Source: Gammaproteobacteria bacterium 53_120_T64
GTDB lineage: Bacteria; Pseudomonadota; Gammaproteobacteria; Pseudomonadales; Porticoccaceae
Direction: 5' to 3'
DNA: 64,000 nucleotides
NCBI GenBank assembly: GCA_002162815.1
Contig: MAAT01000075.1
Span: forward strand, 1-64,000
Below the pieces are notes generated by a model, which saw only the letters and a program-made list of their open reading frames with translations, was not told the DNA's origin and searched no databases. Positions 1-8,621 of this stretch are shown one piece after another; positions within the stretch are counted from its first letter, which is position 1, and each line of letters starts with the position of its first letter. The position numbers and the translations under genes are program-made.

Positions 1-81
1 ACAATGCCAATTAGAAACTGGAAGCCCGCCCTCAATCGCTTTATGATCGAGTTCGAAGACCGCCTTACTGATTACATTTAA
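1..81 (+). CDS. IS256-family transposase, C-terminal fragment (cut by window edge)
   Basis: An open frame enters at base 1 and stops with TAA at 79-81, giving 26 residues. The tail contains RNWKPALNRFMIEFEDRL, the kind of C-terminus seen in IS256/mutator-type transposases (a tryptophan, then an aromatic/hydrophobic run, then FEDRL). The catalytic DDE core would lie outside the window, so integrity cannot be judged. It is followed at once by a candidate terminal repeat and, 226 bp on, by an unrelated IS200-like transposase. Family assignment rests on this short tail only. Confidence 0.65.
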   Translation, partial: TMPIRNWKPALNRFMIEFEDRLTDYI

Positions 82-113
82 CCCCGACAGTTACACAGAA
101 CTATTTACAGGCT
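1..113 (+). mobile_element. Right end of an IS256-type insertion sequence
   Basis: About 10 bp after the transposase stop lies ACACAGAACTATTTACAGG (93-111), which resembles the AT-rich terminal inverted repeats ending in ACAG/CAGG that are usual for IS256-family elements. The left end is outside the window, so the exact boundary and target duplication cannot be fixed. Confidence 0.5.
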
Positions 114-160
114 CAACAGCTGGGCATACACCCTTCTCAAATCTACCAGTGGCGATCTGC

Positions 161-190
161 AAGAACCGACTAGGAAAGAACCGACTAGGA
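161..190. repeat. Perfect 15-bp tandem duplication
   Basis: AAGAACCGACTAGGA occurs twice with no gap (161-175 and 176-190), between the IS256 end and the REP-type transposase gene. It looks like a recent slippage or repair duplication. No coding function is seen. Bases 114-306 otherwise hold no gene. Confidence 0.85.
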
Positions 191-306
191 CACCCATCCT
201 AAAACCACAACAAGCCCCATAGCCCTTACAAGCGGCCCTTAACTCGCAATATTCCCAGCCTTGGCCATACTAAAGCCATATCCCCATATTTCACGCTAGG
301 AATATT

Positions 307-1290
307 ATGACCAAGGCCAGAACCCAGCAGGTTTCACTTCAAGCAACCCCTTACTACCACTGTGTTTCACGTTGTGTACGCAGGGCCTTTCTGGGTGGTG
401 AGGGTTTTGAACACCGCTTTGGCTGGGTCGAAGATAAATTGCTCGCCTTGGCAGAAGTCTTTTGTATCGAGGTTGCAGCCTATGCGGTGATGCCCGACCA
501 CTATCACTTGGTATTACACATCAATACGCCACAGGCAGAGCAATTGAGCAAGCTGGCAGTAATAGAGCGTTGGCACCAGCTATTTAAGGGTAGTCTATTA
601 AGTCAGCGCTATTGCCGAGGAGAAAAACTACTGAAGGCCGAACAGCTTACTTTGGATGATCTTATCGTGACATGGCGTCAACGCCTGCAGGATATTAGTT
701 GGTTTCTACGCCTGCTGAATGAGGCTATTGCGCGCCAAGCCAATCAAGAAGATCAATGTAGAGGGCGTTTTTGGGAGGGTCGCTTCAAGTCCCAGGCTTT
801 ATTGGATGATCAGGCCCTACTCGCGTGCATGGCCTATGTCGACCTCAACCCGCTGCGCACGCAAACGGCAAAGAGCCCCGCTAACTCGCCCTACACCTCT
901 ATCAAAAAACGCATCGCCAAGGCAAAAACCGCCCACCAGGTTAACCACCCACGGCAACAAGAACAAAGCTTAATGCCCTTTGCCGGCAAGCCCCGCCAGA
1001 ATATGCCAGAAGGTATCCCCTGCCGTCTCAGCGACTACCTAGAGCTGGTCGATTGGACGGCACGTATCGTGCGCAAGAAAAAACAGGGTGCTATCGAGAA
1101 GCAGGTGCCGCCACTACTCGCCCAGCTAAGTATTGGCGCCAAGAACTGGCTTATTCTCAGCACCCAATTTGAACAGCGCTTTGGCCGAGTCATTGGCACA
1201 CCGAAACATCTCAGGCCAGCTTGCACCACCCTGGACTATCAACGCATACCGGGCATGACTAACAGCAAACTGCTGTTTGAAGACGCCTAA
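307..1290 (+). CDS. REP-associated tyrosine transposase (IS200-like, Y1/HUH)
   Basis: This 327-residue protein belongs to the Y1_Tnp/TnpA-REP (RAYT) group of single-strand HUH transposases. The N-terminus has YYHCVSRCVRRAF (16-28), the metal-binding HUH motif is H65-Y66-H67 in VMPDHYHLVL, and the conserved GRFWEGRFKSQALL (153-166) precedes AYVDLNPLR, where Y177 is the likely nucleophile. Family members bind and mobilise short REP hairpins and are usually domesticated single-copy genes, not autonomous elements. The gene stands alone, starts with ATG, and appears intact. A REP-like palindrome with GTAG heads lies at 42826-42887 in this window and could be a substrate (inference). Confidence 0.9.
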   Translation: MTKARTQQVSLQATPYYHCVSRCVRRAFLGGEGFEHRFGWVEDKLLALAEVFCIEVAAYAVMPDHYHLVLHINTPQAEQLSKLAVIERWHQLFKGSLLSQRYCRGEKLLKAEQLTLDDLIVTWRQRLQDISWFLRLLNEAIARQANQEDQCRGRFWEGRFKSQALLDDQALLACMAYVDLNPLRTQTAKSPANSPYTSIKKRIAKAKTAHQVNHPRQQEQSLMPFAGKPRQNMPEGIPCRLSDYLELVDWTARIVRKKKQGAIEKQVPPLLAQLSIGAKNWLILSTQFEQRFGRVIGTPKHLRPACTTLDYQRIPGMTNSKLLFEDA

Positions 1291-1711
1291 TCTCTCGGAT
1301 TCAGGGCGCCGAGTTATCGCCGCCAACCACGGCGCTGACAGGACAGCCAGTTCAACCCCCTTCCCGTAAATAAGTGCCACACACGCGGTATCAGGTAATG
1401 ATTTCACAAGCCTCAGTGGCGCCTTAGTTCTGAGGATTTAAGATTTTAAGCGCTAGAATACCCGTCGAAAGCTCGACATTATTACCGACCACTCTATAAT
1501 TGACGGCTCGCTGACAGGCCTGTGTCGATACCGGCCCCACCTGAGTATCCTTTTAAGCCACACAAACACCCTGCAGTATTGAGCCACAGCCCTCCCTTAG
1601 AAGCTGACACGCCTCTTCATCCACAAGTCAGCCGAGTATATTCCCCGGCTGACGTTAGCGATGCCCGAAACCCTAGTATTACCCCCCCACCCAGTAAGGA
1701 CCCAGAAAGTT
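1291..1711. other. Gene-less stretch between the transposase and the monooxygenase
   Basis: Frames here are short or antisense and lack a recognisable protein. The stretch holds a good sigma70-like promoter (1473-1500). The long leader after it (about 200 nt to the ATG at 1712) shows no riboswitch that I recognise. Confidence 0.6.
1473..1500 (+). promoter_or_regulatory. Candidate sigma70 promoter for the flavin monooxygenase
   Basis: TCGACA (1473-1478), 16-bp spacer, perfect TATAAT (1495-1500). The start codon of the next gene is about 210 bp downstream, so either the leader is long or a closer promoter exists. Confidence 0.45.
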
Positions 1712-3355
1712 ATGAGTGACGTAAAAAGTAAAACTCTCGATGCTGTGATTGTCGGCAGCGGCATGGCCGGTATGTATATGCTCCACCGCTTGCGCAAGCA
1801 GGGACTCAATGTCTTGGCCGTAGAAGCCGGCACAGGCGTCGGTGGCGCTTGGTATTGGAACCGCTACCCGGGCTGTCGCTGTGATGTACCGAGTATTGAA
1901 TACTCCTTTTCCTTTTCAAAGGAGTTGGAGCAAGAGTGGGACTGGACCGAGGCCATGGTCTCCCAGCCCGAGCTAGAGCGCTATCTCAACCATGTTGCCG
2001 ATCGCTTTGACCTGCGCAAAGATATTCAATTTGGCACGCGCGTCACCAGCGCCAACTATGATGAGAGCAGTGCTCGCTGGACAGTCACTACCGACCAGGG
2101 CGATGTCTTCGACACCAACTATTGCGTCATGGCCACCGGCTGCCTGACCATACCCAACTACCCCGATATTAATAACGCCGATGCCTTCCAGGGCGAGGTC
2201 TACCACACGGCCACCTGGCCCAAAGAAGAGGTCGACTTTACCGGCAAGCGTGTCGCGGTTATTGGCTGCGGCTCCTCGGGTGTACAGACGATTCCCATCA
2301 TCGCCGAAAAAGCCGAGCAACTGATTGCCTTCCAGCGCAGCCCGGTCTATACCTTTCCGGCCCGCAATGCGCCGATGAAGCCGGAGTTCCTCGCCCAAGC
2401 GAAAAAAGATTACCCTGAAATACGCGCCAAGCAGCGCAATTGCGCCTCGGGTATCGCCGGCTACACCGGCCCCGCTAAGGCCGAGGGCGAGGTAGAAAAG
2501 CCGAAGTCGAGCCGTAAAATTCTCGGTCTCACGGCCGAACAGCGCCAGGCCGAGCTGGAAGAGTTTGGCATGGGCGCTATTCCCAACTACGTCGACGCCT
2601 TCTTCAATGAAGACGCCAATGCCATTGTCCGCGACATGTTTGACCAGTCGTTAAAGGCGATCGTTAAAGATCCCCAAAAAGCCGACGCACTGTCACCGAA
2701 GGACTACCCGCTGCATTGCAAGCGCCCGGTCATCGACACCAACTACTACGAAGCGTTCAACAAAGACAGCGTCAGTATCGTCGACCTCAGAGAGAGCGCT
2801 ATTGAAGAGCTAACCGCCACCGGCCTGCGCACCAGCGATGGCAGCGAATATGAATTTGATATTCTCGTGTATGCCACCGGGTTTGACGCCATGACCGGCG
2901 GCCTGACAGCCATCGATATTCGCGGCATCGGCGGTGAATCCATTAAGGAAAAATGGGCCGACGGCCCCACGGCCTATCTCGGCTTACAGGTCAGCGGCTT
3001 CCCCAATCTGTTCACCATTACCGGCCCCGGTAGCCCCTCGATTTTGAGCAACGTGATCGTCTCTATCGAATATCATTGTGAGTGGATCGACCAGACCATT
3101 CAGTATCTACGCGACAATGACATCAAGGCCATGGAAGCCAAGCAGTCGGCCGCAGATGCTTGGGCCGACCACGTCAACGAGGCTGCTCAGGGCACCATGT
3201 ACGTTGCCCCCACCTGTAACTCTTGGTACCTAGGTTCGAACATTGACGGTAAAAAACGCATGTTTATGCCCTACCTAGGCGGTGTCGACAAGTACGACCA
3301 AAAGTGTAAAGACGTTATCGCCAAAGGCTACGAAGGTTTCGCTTTGAGCCGTTAA
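1712..3355 (+). CDS. Flavin-containing monooxygenase, Baeyer-Villiger type
   Basis: Class B flavoprotein monooxygenase of 547 residues, the usual length for cyclohexanone-monooxygenase-like enzymes, which insert oxygen next to a ketone using FAD, NADPH and O2. The FAD-binding GSGMAG is at 15-20. The BVMO fingerprint (F-x-G-x3-H-x3-W-P) is met by FQGEVYHTATWP at 159-170, followed by the NADPH-binding GCGSSGVQ. I chose the ATG at 1712 because AAGGA lies about 11 nt upstream and the protein then begins just before the first beta strand; an in-frame ATG at 1661 would add 17 unlikely proline-rich residues. The gene is monocistronic, with a terminator right behind it. The substrate cannot be read from sequence. 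Confidence 0.9.
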   Translation: MSDVKSKTLDAVIVGSGMAGMYMLHRLRKQGLNVLAVEAGTGVGGAWYWNRYPGCRCDVPSIEYSFSFSKELEQEWDWTEAMVSQPELERYLNHVADRFDLRKDIQFGTRVTSANYDESSARWTVTTDQGDVFDTNYCVMATGCLTIPNYPDINNADAFQGEVYHTATWPKEEVDFTGKRVAVIGCGSSGVQTIPIIAEKAEQLIAFQRSPVYTFPARNAPMKPEFLAQAKKDYPEIRAKQRNCASGIAGYTGPAKAEGEVEKPKSSRKILGLTAEQRQAELEEFGMGAIPNYVDAFFNEDANAIVRDMFDQSLKAIVKDPQKADALSPKDYPLHCKRPVIDTNYYEAFNKDSVSIVDLRESAIEELTATGLRTSDGSEYEFDILVYATGFDAMTGGLTAIDIRGIGGESIKEKWADGPTAYLGLQVSGFPNLFTITGPGSPSILSNVIVSIEYHCEWIDQTIQYLRDNDIKAMEAKQSAADAWADHVNEAAQGTMYVAPTCNSWYLGSNIDGKKRMFMPYLGGVDKYDQKCKDVIAKGYEGFALSR

Positions 3356-3376
3356 ACAAGGCCTCAGCGTAGACTA

Positions 3377-3413
3377 AGCGCGGCTCTCCTCTCGGGGGGG
3401 CCGCGCTTTTTTT
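3377..3413 (+). terminator. Rho-independent terminator after the monooxygenase
   Basis: Stem AGCGCGGC (3377-3384) pairs perfectly with GCCGCGCT (3400-3407), followed by a run of seven T (3407-3413). It ends just before the convergent FadL-type gene. Confidence 0.9.
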
Positions 3414-3417
3414 CGCC

Positions 3418-4839
3418 TCACAGTTGCCGACTCCAGGCGATATTGATGGCGTTGACATAGGGACGAGCCGACTCCCTCGCGCCCGCAAATATCGCGGAGG
3501 GGCCCGCATAGTTTGCGCCATCCATACGCGCGTAGGACATATGGAGACGACTACCTGCCCTTGTTTTCCAGCTAAAGCCAACACTCGCCGCGCGTATTGG
3601 GTTAATTGCCAGCACCCCAAAACTTGCTGCATCAAGGTTATTGTCATTGGCGCGCTTGCCGTAGGTATAGCCCCCCCGCAAGGTCAACCTTGCACTGGCG
3701 TTATAGATCATCCCAAGCTTGTAGTTGGTCTGATTGCGCTGCCAGCCAAACCCGCTGCCGGTCTTGCTACCAAGGGGGTTGGCCACCGGGTCTATCAATG
3801 AAGGCAGGATGCCATTGCTCAGCGCTCTAACATCGTTAAATTCGATGCCTTGCACGTCAAAGGCCAGCTTCCAGTGAGGGCTGAGATTAAGCGCAATACC
3901 AACACTGTAATTAGCCGGTATATCAAAGCTGCCGTCGACCAGCAGGCCTTTGTATTTATCAAAGTCCTGCATATATATCTTGCTAGAGTAGGCTGCCCCA
4001 AGGCTCACGCCGTGATCGAATTCGCCGAACCAGCCGATGCGCACGCCAGCACCAAAGGCGTAGTCCCAACCATTGTTCGAAACGTGGCTGGGGTAACGTG
4101 AGCTCGGCGCAAAAGTCTGCAAGCCGTACACCTTGAACATTTGCACAGCCAGCAGGGGTGAAATACCCACACTCTGGCCGGGAGCGAATTGCCACGCCAG
4201 CGTCGGCGCGACAATAAATTGCGCCATATCAAAACCCAGCTCGCCACAGCCGCCCATGAAATTTCCCGCCGCCGCGCCACAGGCAGCCGGGTTGAGGTTT
4301 GTCGCCCCCAACCCTGTCGTGTCACGATACTCAATATTCATGCCGCCATTGGCGTAGGCCGTGATACCTATCGACAGCCGCTCATTGACCTGGCGAGCAT
4401 AGGCGAACTCTGGCACCGCGAAGAGCGTGTTGTCACTGGTTGATGAAAAGTTATACACCGCCGCTGGCCCCGTGGCGCCAGTCCGTTTGATGTTACGATT
4501 TGGGTTCAGCAAGGTGAGACTTAAGTCGAGCTCGTTGCCGGCGGCAGTGAGTTTGGCGGGGTTAGAGGCCCCTGCAAACGCGTCCTCAGCAACAGCCGTA
4601 ACCGCGCCTGCGGTTTGCCATGCAACAGGGCCATAGCCCATGGGGAAGTAGCCTCCTCCGGCATTCACCGCTATAGATTGGACAACGACCAGCAGAAATA
4701 TAGAAAGGCCCAAAGCTAGGGATTTATAGACTACACATCGCTCGGCCCTAAGCAGAGCCGTCGCCACTAACCACCCGGCACCACGAGCTAAATCAGGCAT
4801 ATTCACCACGGGCAATGCTGCCTGCTCATGGGCCTCCAT
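3418..4839 (-). CDS. OmpP1/FadL-type outer membrane transport protein
   Basis: A FadL-like beta-barrel of up to 473 residues, a family that moves long-chain fatty acids or other hydrophobic compounds across the outer membrane. After a hydrophobic export segment (about residues 40-60, ending near AVNAGG) comes AFAGASNPAKLT, matching the conserved N-A-N-P-A hatch region of the family, then alternating barrel strands rich in Gly/Tyr. The start is uncertain: the first ATG places about 38 residues before the signal core, and an ATG 13 codons in (MPDLARG) is also possible. The C-terminus is WSRQL, lacking the terminal Phe/Trp typical of barrel insertion signals. It converges with the monooxygenase, so hydrophobic substrate uptake next to an oxygenase is a reasonable guess. 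Confidence 0.85.
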   Translation of the reverse strand: MEAHEQAALPVVNMPDLARGAGWLVATALLRAERCVVYKSLALGLSIFLLVVVQSIAVNAGGGYFPMGYGPVAWQTAGAVTAVAEDAFAGASNPAKLTAAGNELDLSLTLLNPNRNIKRTGATGPAAVYNFSSTSDNTLFAVPEFAYARQVNERLSIGITAYANGGMNIEYRDTTGLGATNLNPAACGAAAGNFMGGCGELGFDMAQFIVAPTLAWQFAPGQSVGISPLLAVQMFKVYGLQTFAPSSRYPSHVSNNGWDYAFGAGVRIGWFGEFDHGVSLGAAYSSKIYMQDFDKYKGLLVDGSFDIPANYSVGIALNLSPHWKLAFDVQGIEFNDVRALSNGILPSLIDPVANPLGSKTGSGFGWQRNQTNYKLGMIYNASARLTLRGGYTYGKRANDNNLDAASFGVLAINPIRAASVGFSWKTRAGSRLHMSYARMDGANYAGPSAIFAGARESARPYVNAINIAWSRQL

Positions 4840-5555
4840 CCTTAAACAACAAGGGTGAAGCCCTTAGACTGCCCTTCCTTTCACCCCTTTTAAGGGCAAA
4901 AAGCCGTAAACAGATTTCTGCCTTCGAGAGCAACAGTGGGATACCTCAGAGAATTCACTTACGCTATTTCAGCGTAGCCGAAGAACAAGACAATGCACGA
5001 TCGAGACAACTAGCGTCTCAGCTAGAAACCGCCTTGGGGTGCGAAACAGAGCCCGTTGTTATCGCCTGTAGAAAAGTAATATTCCACCTGCCACAGAGGT
5101 TTGTTCGCCGTGGCTCCGAGGCCGAGAGTGGCTTGATTCTCAATAGACCATTCGAGGGCTTTTTTGGCCGCGTAGTCGGCACTGTACAAGGCCAACTAGA
5201 AGGCGGTAAGGCCCGGCACGATCGGCGCAGAGTGGTGATGAAGCAGTCTATTTTCCAGAAGTGCAAGCAAGCTAGCTTGCTTGCCAATAGAATGGCGGGC
5301 AATAACCCGTGAGCCCTACTCTGCTGTATACGACCGAGCCAGTAAGCAGAGTCACAACTCAGCAGCCGCTTTCCACACGAGTATCCGCCTAGGTATTCAG
5401 CGCAAGTATTCAATACGGGAAACACGAAAGGCACTAGCTTGCGCTAGCGTGAAGCGTTTCCCCCAAGCCGACAGGCATCCTGCTGTCGACAAGTCACTTC
5501 ACTGTCGATATGTTGGCAGCGGCAAGCTATTTAGCCCTGCCGAGGAAAGCCCTTG
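4840..5555. other. Gene-poor, apparently decayed stretch
   Basis: No intact gene is convincing. On the minus strand one frame runs from 5315 to 5022 with protein-like composition (for example ADYAAKKALEWSIENQATLG and NKPLWQVEYYF) but carries an internal TAG at 5196-5198 and has another stop just upstream at 5316-5318. It may be a pseudogene remnant; I do not recognise its family. The overlapping plus-strand frame (4815-5312) and another minus frame (5018-5434) look like its shadows. A perfect 22-bp palindrome lies inside at 5263-5284. Confidence 0.4.
5263..5284. repeat. Perfect 22-bp palindrome
   Basis: Two 11-bp arms (GCAAGCAAGCT / AGCTTGCTTGC) meet with no spacer, centred on CTAG. It lacks a T-run, so it is not a terminator; it could be a protein-binding or recombination site, or a relic of the decayed frame. 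Confidence 0.7.
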
Positions 5556-5822
5556 TTACAAGTCAAGATTGCGCTTTAGTACCTTCGACGAGGTAATAAT
5601 ACGCGAGGTGCGATACAACTCAGGGTGTTTCTCGCTATCGCTGTAACGCATCGGCTCACCTGATGTCGGGCTAACAAACCACGATACCTCTGGGCGTGCC
5701 TCACCTAGAAATTTTTTAAACGCTTGCGGCGTAATACCAATCGCTTCAGCCGCAGCAGCATAGGTGCAGCGTGTTTTAACGCCGTTTATGTAATCAATAA
5801 CTAGGGTAATTTGTTCTTGCAC
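5556..5822 (-). CDS. Conserved small protein with an HTH-like segment
   Basis: An 88-residue protein starting at GTG (5822-5820) with AAGGA about 10 nt upstream. The middle reads TYAAAAEAIGITPQAFKKFL, which looks like a helix-turn-helix, followed by a basic/aromatic region (EVSWFVSPTSGEP) and HPELYRTSRII. I recall the pattern (tyrosine before a helical pair, then arg-pro-glu-x-ser-trp, then his-pro-x-leu) from unnamed proteobacterial small proteins, often encoded near DNA-repair or methyltransferase genes elsewhere. A role in DNA or RNA binding is inference. It stands alone. Confidence 0.7.
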   Translation of the reverse strand: MQEQITLVIDYINGVKTRCTYAAAAEAIGITPQAFKKFLGEARPEVSWFVSPTSGEPMRYSDSEKHPELYRTSRIITSSKVLKRNLDL

Positions 5823-6328
5823 TGCGAGGTAATCCTTATAAAGTTAATATTGGCAGGTTGTAGGCGACTGTTTGAGCGAACTTAACATTTAAGAAAATTC
5901 TCAACAAAAACCAGCAAGCCATTAATTTAAAACAAAAAATAAATCTACCAAGCGAGTATTTCGTACTTGGTGTCTATACGTGTCAAGTACCCAAGCCGGC
6001 TCGCCGCTCCATGGTCCCTTGAGTTATCGTCCATGGGTAGCATTACCTTTTTAAGCAGCAAGATAATAGCGCGCTCAAGGTCGAATAATAACACGGTATA
6101 TTTTCAGTAAAAAGTAAATAAACACTGGCCGAGCAGCCATCATCGCTTCAAAAGCCAATAGCAAGCCACAATTTAGTCAGGTAAAGGGCTCAACTAGCCG
6201 TTGTTGCACTAGCTGCGAAAGGTGTGGAACTACCGGCGATAAGCAGAAACAGACACCCATCTCAACGCGACCAAGGCAGTAAAAGTCAAAGCGACGGCAC
6301 CCCAAAACTCAGCGCGCCATCAGCTTGC
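5823..6328. other. AT-rich intergenic stretch upstream of the small HTH protein
   Basis: No open frame of note on either strand. The first about 130 bases are AT-rich and would carry the promoter of the minus-strand gene ending at 5556. A short inverted repeat ACCAAG/CTTGGT is seen near 5948-5973. No terminator with a T-run is visible after pyrD. Confidence 0.5.
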
Positions 6329-7336
6329 CTAGCCCATCGCCGCCACCGCGTCACGTATCAAGCTCGGGCCACGGTAGATAAAGCCAGTGTAGACCTGTAC
6401 TAAGCTGGCCCCGGCTTTGATTTTTTCGCTGGCATCGCCACCCTTGACGATGCCACCAACGCCGATAATCGGCAGTGCGCCATCGAGCTCCGCCGCCAAC
6501 TTGGCAACCACCTCCGTGGCCCGCTCGCGCACCGGCCAACCGCTTAAGCCGCCCTGTTCACCGGCCAGTGGTGAACGCTTTACCGGCTCTCGAGACAGGG
6601 TGGTATTGGTGGCAATAACACCATCGATACCGTGTTTCACCAGTTGCCGCGCCATATCGGCAATTTGCGTATCGTCCAAATCTGGGGCGATTTTCAGGGC
6701 CACCGGCACATAACGGCCCTGCTCATCGGCGAGGCGAGCCTGGGTTTGCTTCAGTACGGCCAATAGCTCACTGAGCTGCTCCGCGTGCTGTAAATCCCGT
6801 AGGCCCGGCGTATTGGGCGAGGAAATATTGACGGCAATATAGTCGGCATGGGCGTAGACCTTTTCCATGCAGAGGCGATAATCATGACTGGCCTTTTCGA
6901 CCGGGGTATCAAAATTTTTGCCGATATTAATCCCCAGTACGCCTTTAAACTGGCGTTCGCGAACCTGAGCCACCAGATGGTCAACACCCAAGTTGTTAAA
7001 ACCCATGCGATTAATAATCGCCTGATACTCGGGCAGACGGAATAAACGCGGCTGCGGGTTGCCCGCCTGAGGTCGCGGGGTGATGGTGCCAATTTCCACA
7101 AAACCAAAACCCAGCTCCGACAGGGCCTCAAAGTAATCGCCGTTCTTATCGAGGCCCGCTGCCAAGCCGACAGGGTTGGGAAACGTTAAACCCATCGCCG
7201 CAACGGGGTGGGCCGCAACCTTCGGTAGTAACTTCAACGCACCCAGCTGCGATGCTAAGGCAATAGCCTGTAAGGAGAGGTGATGAGAGGTCTCCGTGGG
7301 TAAAAGAAACAAAGCCCTGCGCGCTAGCTGATACAT
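6329..7336 (-). CDS. pyrD: Dihydroorotate dehydrogenase (quinone), class 2
   Basis: Fourth step of pyrimidine synthesis: oxidises dihydroorotate to orotate, passing electrons through FMN to quinone at the inner membrane. The 335 residues match E. coli PyrD in length and start ([12 protein letters not shown]). The N-terminal amphipathic helix marks class 2. Family motifs are [12 protein letters not shown] and IINRMGFNN near the FMN site, [11 protein letters not shown] with the class 2 catalytic serine, and GVGGI and [12 protein letters not shown] in the phosphate-binding end. I chose ATG 7336 (GAGG five bases upstream); an ATG five codons earlier (7351) is also well placed. Upstream codons to 7468 add an unlikely extension. 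Confidence 0.96.
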   Translation of the reverse strand: MYQLARRALFLLPTETSHHLSLQAIALASQLGALKLLPKVAAHPVAAMGLTFPNPVGLAAGLDKNGDYFEALSELGFGFVEIGTITPRPQAGNPQPRLFRLPEYQAIINRMGFNNLGVDHLVAQVRERQFKGVLGINIGKNFDTPVEKASHDYRLCMEKVYAHADYIAVNISSPNTPGLRDLQHAEQLSELLAVLKQTQARLADEQGRYVPVALKIAPDLDDTQIADMARQLVKHGIDGVIATNTTLSREPVKRSPLAGEQGGLSGWPVRERATEVVAKLAAELDGALPIIGVGGIVKGGDASEKIKAGASLVQVYTGFIYRGPSLIRDAVAAMG

Positions 7337-7527
7337 GATTGCCTCATACATTTTGCCCTCAAGAATATTTGTCGATTGATTCACACAGCCATTAACCGGT
7401 AGCGACAATACCGTGGTCGAGATGAAACGGGCGGCAAGGATAAGCCAAGGTCGCAGGCAAGTCATCAACAGTGGCCACTGAACCTATCGCCGCGCATCCT
7501 GTCCCAACGATGCTGGCCAGAAAAACT

Positions 7528-7555
7528 TTGCCCCAAGGCTGCGACACATTACAAT
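7528..7555 (+). promoter_or_regulatory. Candidate promoter of the moxR-bat operon
   Basis: TTGCCC (7528-7533), 16-bp spacer, TACAAT (7550-7555), 58 bp before the moxR start. It is the only reasonable sigma70-like pair in the divergent pyrD/moxR gap. Confidence 0.45.
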
Positions 7556-7612
7556 CGCCAGCATAACAACAGTTGTCATTCGATCTTTTAACAGAGCCCC
7601 TACAAGTTGCCC

Positions 7613-8572
7613 ATGAGTGTATCCGCGCAGATCCAGTCTTTACTTTCCTACCTCAATCAAACCATTATCGGCCAACAACACCTCGCCCATCGGCTAGTGA
7701 TGGCGCTACTGGCCGATGGCCACTTATTGGTAGAGGGTGCACCCGGGCTCGCCAAAACCAAGGCCATTAACACCCTGGCAAAGGGCGTTCACGCCGACTT
7801 TCACCGTATACAGTTCACCCCTGACCTATTGCCTGCCGATGTCACGGGCAGTGATATTTACCGCCCCGAAACCGCCAGCTTTGAATTTCAGTCCGGGCCC
7901 ATCTTTCACAACCTTGTGCTGGCCGACGAAATCAACCGCGCACCCGCCAAGGTGCAGTCGGCACTGCTCGAAGCCATGGCCGAGCGCCAGGTGAGTATCG
8001 GCAATGAAATCTACCCCCTGCCCGAGCTGTTTCTGGTGATGGCGACCCAAAATCCGATTGAGCAGGAGGGTACCTATCCCCTGCCCGAAGCTCAGCTCGA
8101 CCGATTTTTACTGCATGTTACCGTCGGCTACCCCAACGCCGCTGCCGAGCGACAGATACTCGCACTGGTCAGAGACGAGGCCATCGGCAGTACGCCGACC
8201 GCGCCGCCACAGGTCGATCAGGCCACCCTGTTTGCCGCCCGCAAAGAAGTGCTCGGCGTACATATGGCCGACAATGTTGAGGAGTATTTGATTCAGTTAA
8301 TTCAAGCCACCCGCCAGCCGCTGAGCTATGGCGAGCAGCTCGACAACTGGCTCGACTACGGCGCCAGTCCACGGGCGACCATTGCTCTGGACCGCTGTAG
8401 CCGTGCCAATGCCTGGCTCGACGGCCGCGACTTTGTCACGCCCGATGATATCCGCGCCGTGGCCCACGACATTCTGCGCCACCGTTTAATTCTCAGTTTT
8501 GAGGCCGAGGCCAACGGCATTACCACCGACCGCGTAATCGACACGCTGCTCACCAACGTCGCCTCCGCCTGA
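7613..8572 (+). CDS. moxR: MoxR-family AAA+ ATPase
   Basis: A 319-residue cytoplasmic ATPase, first gene of a moxR-DUF58-vWA operon. Walker A is GAPGLAKT (42-49), Walker B is LVLADEINR, and the MoxR-specific MATQNPIEQEGTYPLPEAQL follows (sensor 1 region). MoxR proteins act as chaperone-like ATPases working with the vWA proteins encoded beside them. The ATG at 7613 is preferred over a TTG two codons earlier; the ribosome site is weak (no clear purine run). The next gene begins 49 bp after the stop. Confidence 0.93.
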   Translation: MSVSAQIQSLLSYLNQTIIGQQHLAHRLVMALLADGHLLVEGAPGLAKTKAINTLAKGVHADFHRIQFTPDLLPADVTGSDIYRPETASFEFQSGPIFHNLVLADEINRAPAKVQSALLEAMAERQVSIGNEIYPLPELFLVMATQNPIEQEGTYPLPEAQLDRFLLHVTVGYPNAAAERQILALVRDEAIGSTPTAPPQVDQATLFAARKEVLGVHMADNVEEYLIQLIQATRQPLSYGEQLDNWLDYGASPRATIALDRCSRANAWLDGRDFVTPDDIRAVAHDILRHRLILSFEAEANGITTDRVIDTLLTNVASA

Positions 8573-8621
8573 GCCGCGAGTTCATTGAACGCTCCTGTGC
8601 CGATACTAGCTACCACCGATA

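Noticed and set aside
249-320. AATATTCC/GGAATATT and CCTTGGCC/CCAAGGCC repeats before the REP transposase
   Set aside because: The arms interleave and cannot form one hairpin; the match to the coding start is likely chance.
1126-1407. 93-codon minus-strand frame at the end of the REP transposase gene
   Set aside because: Mostly antisense to a well-supported gene, no ribosome site and no family likeness.
4815-5312. 165-codon plus-strand frame after the FadL-type gene
   Set aside because: Its composition (many Arg/Gln/Lys, no hydrophobic core) fits the shadow of the decayed minus-strand frame; it starts inside the FadL-type gene.
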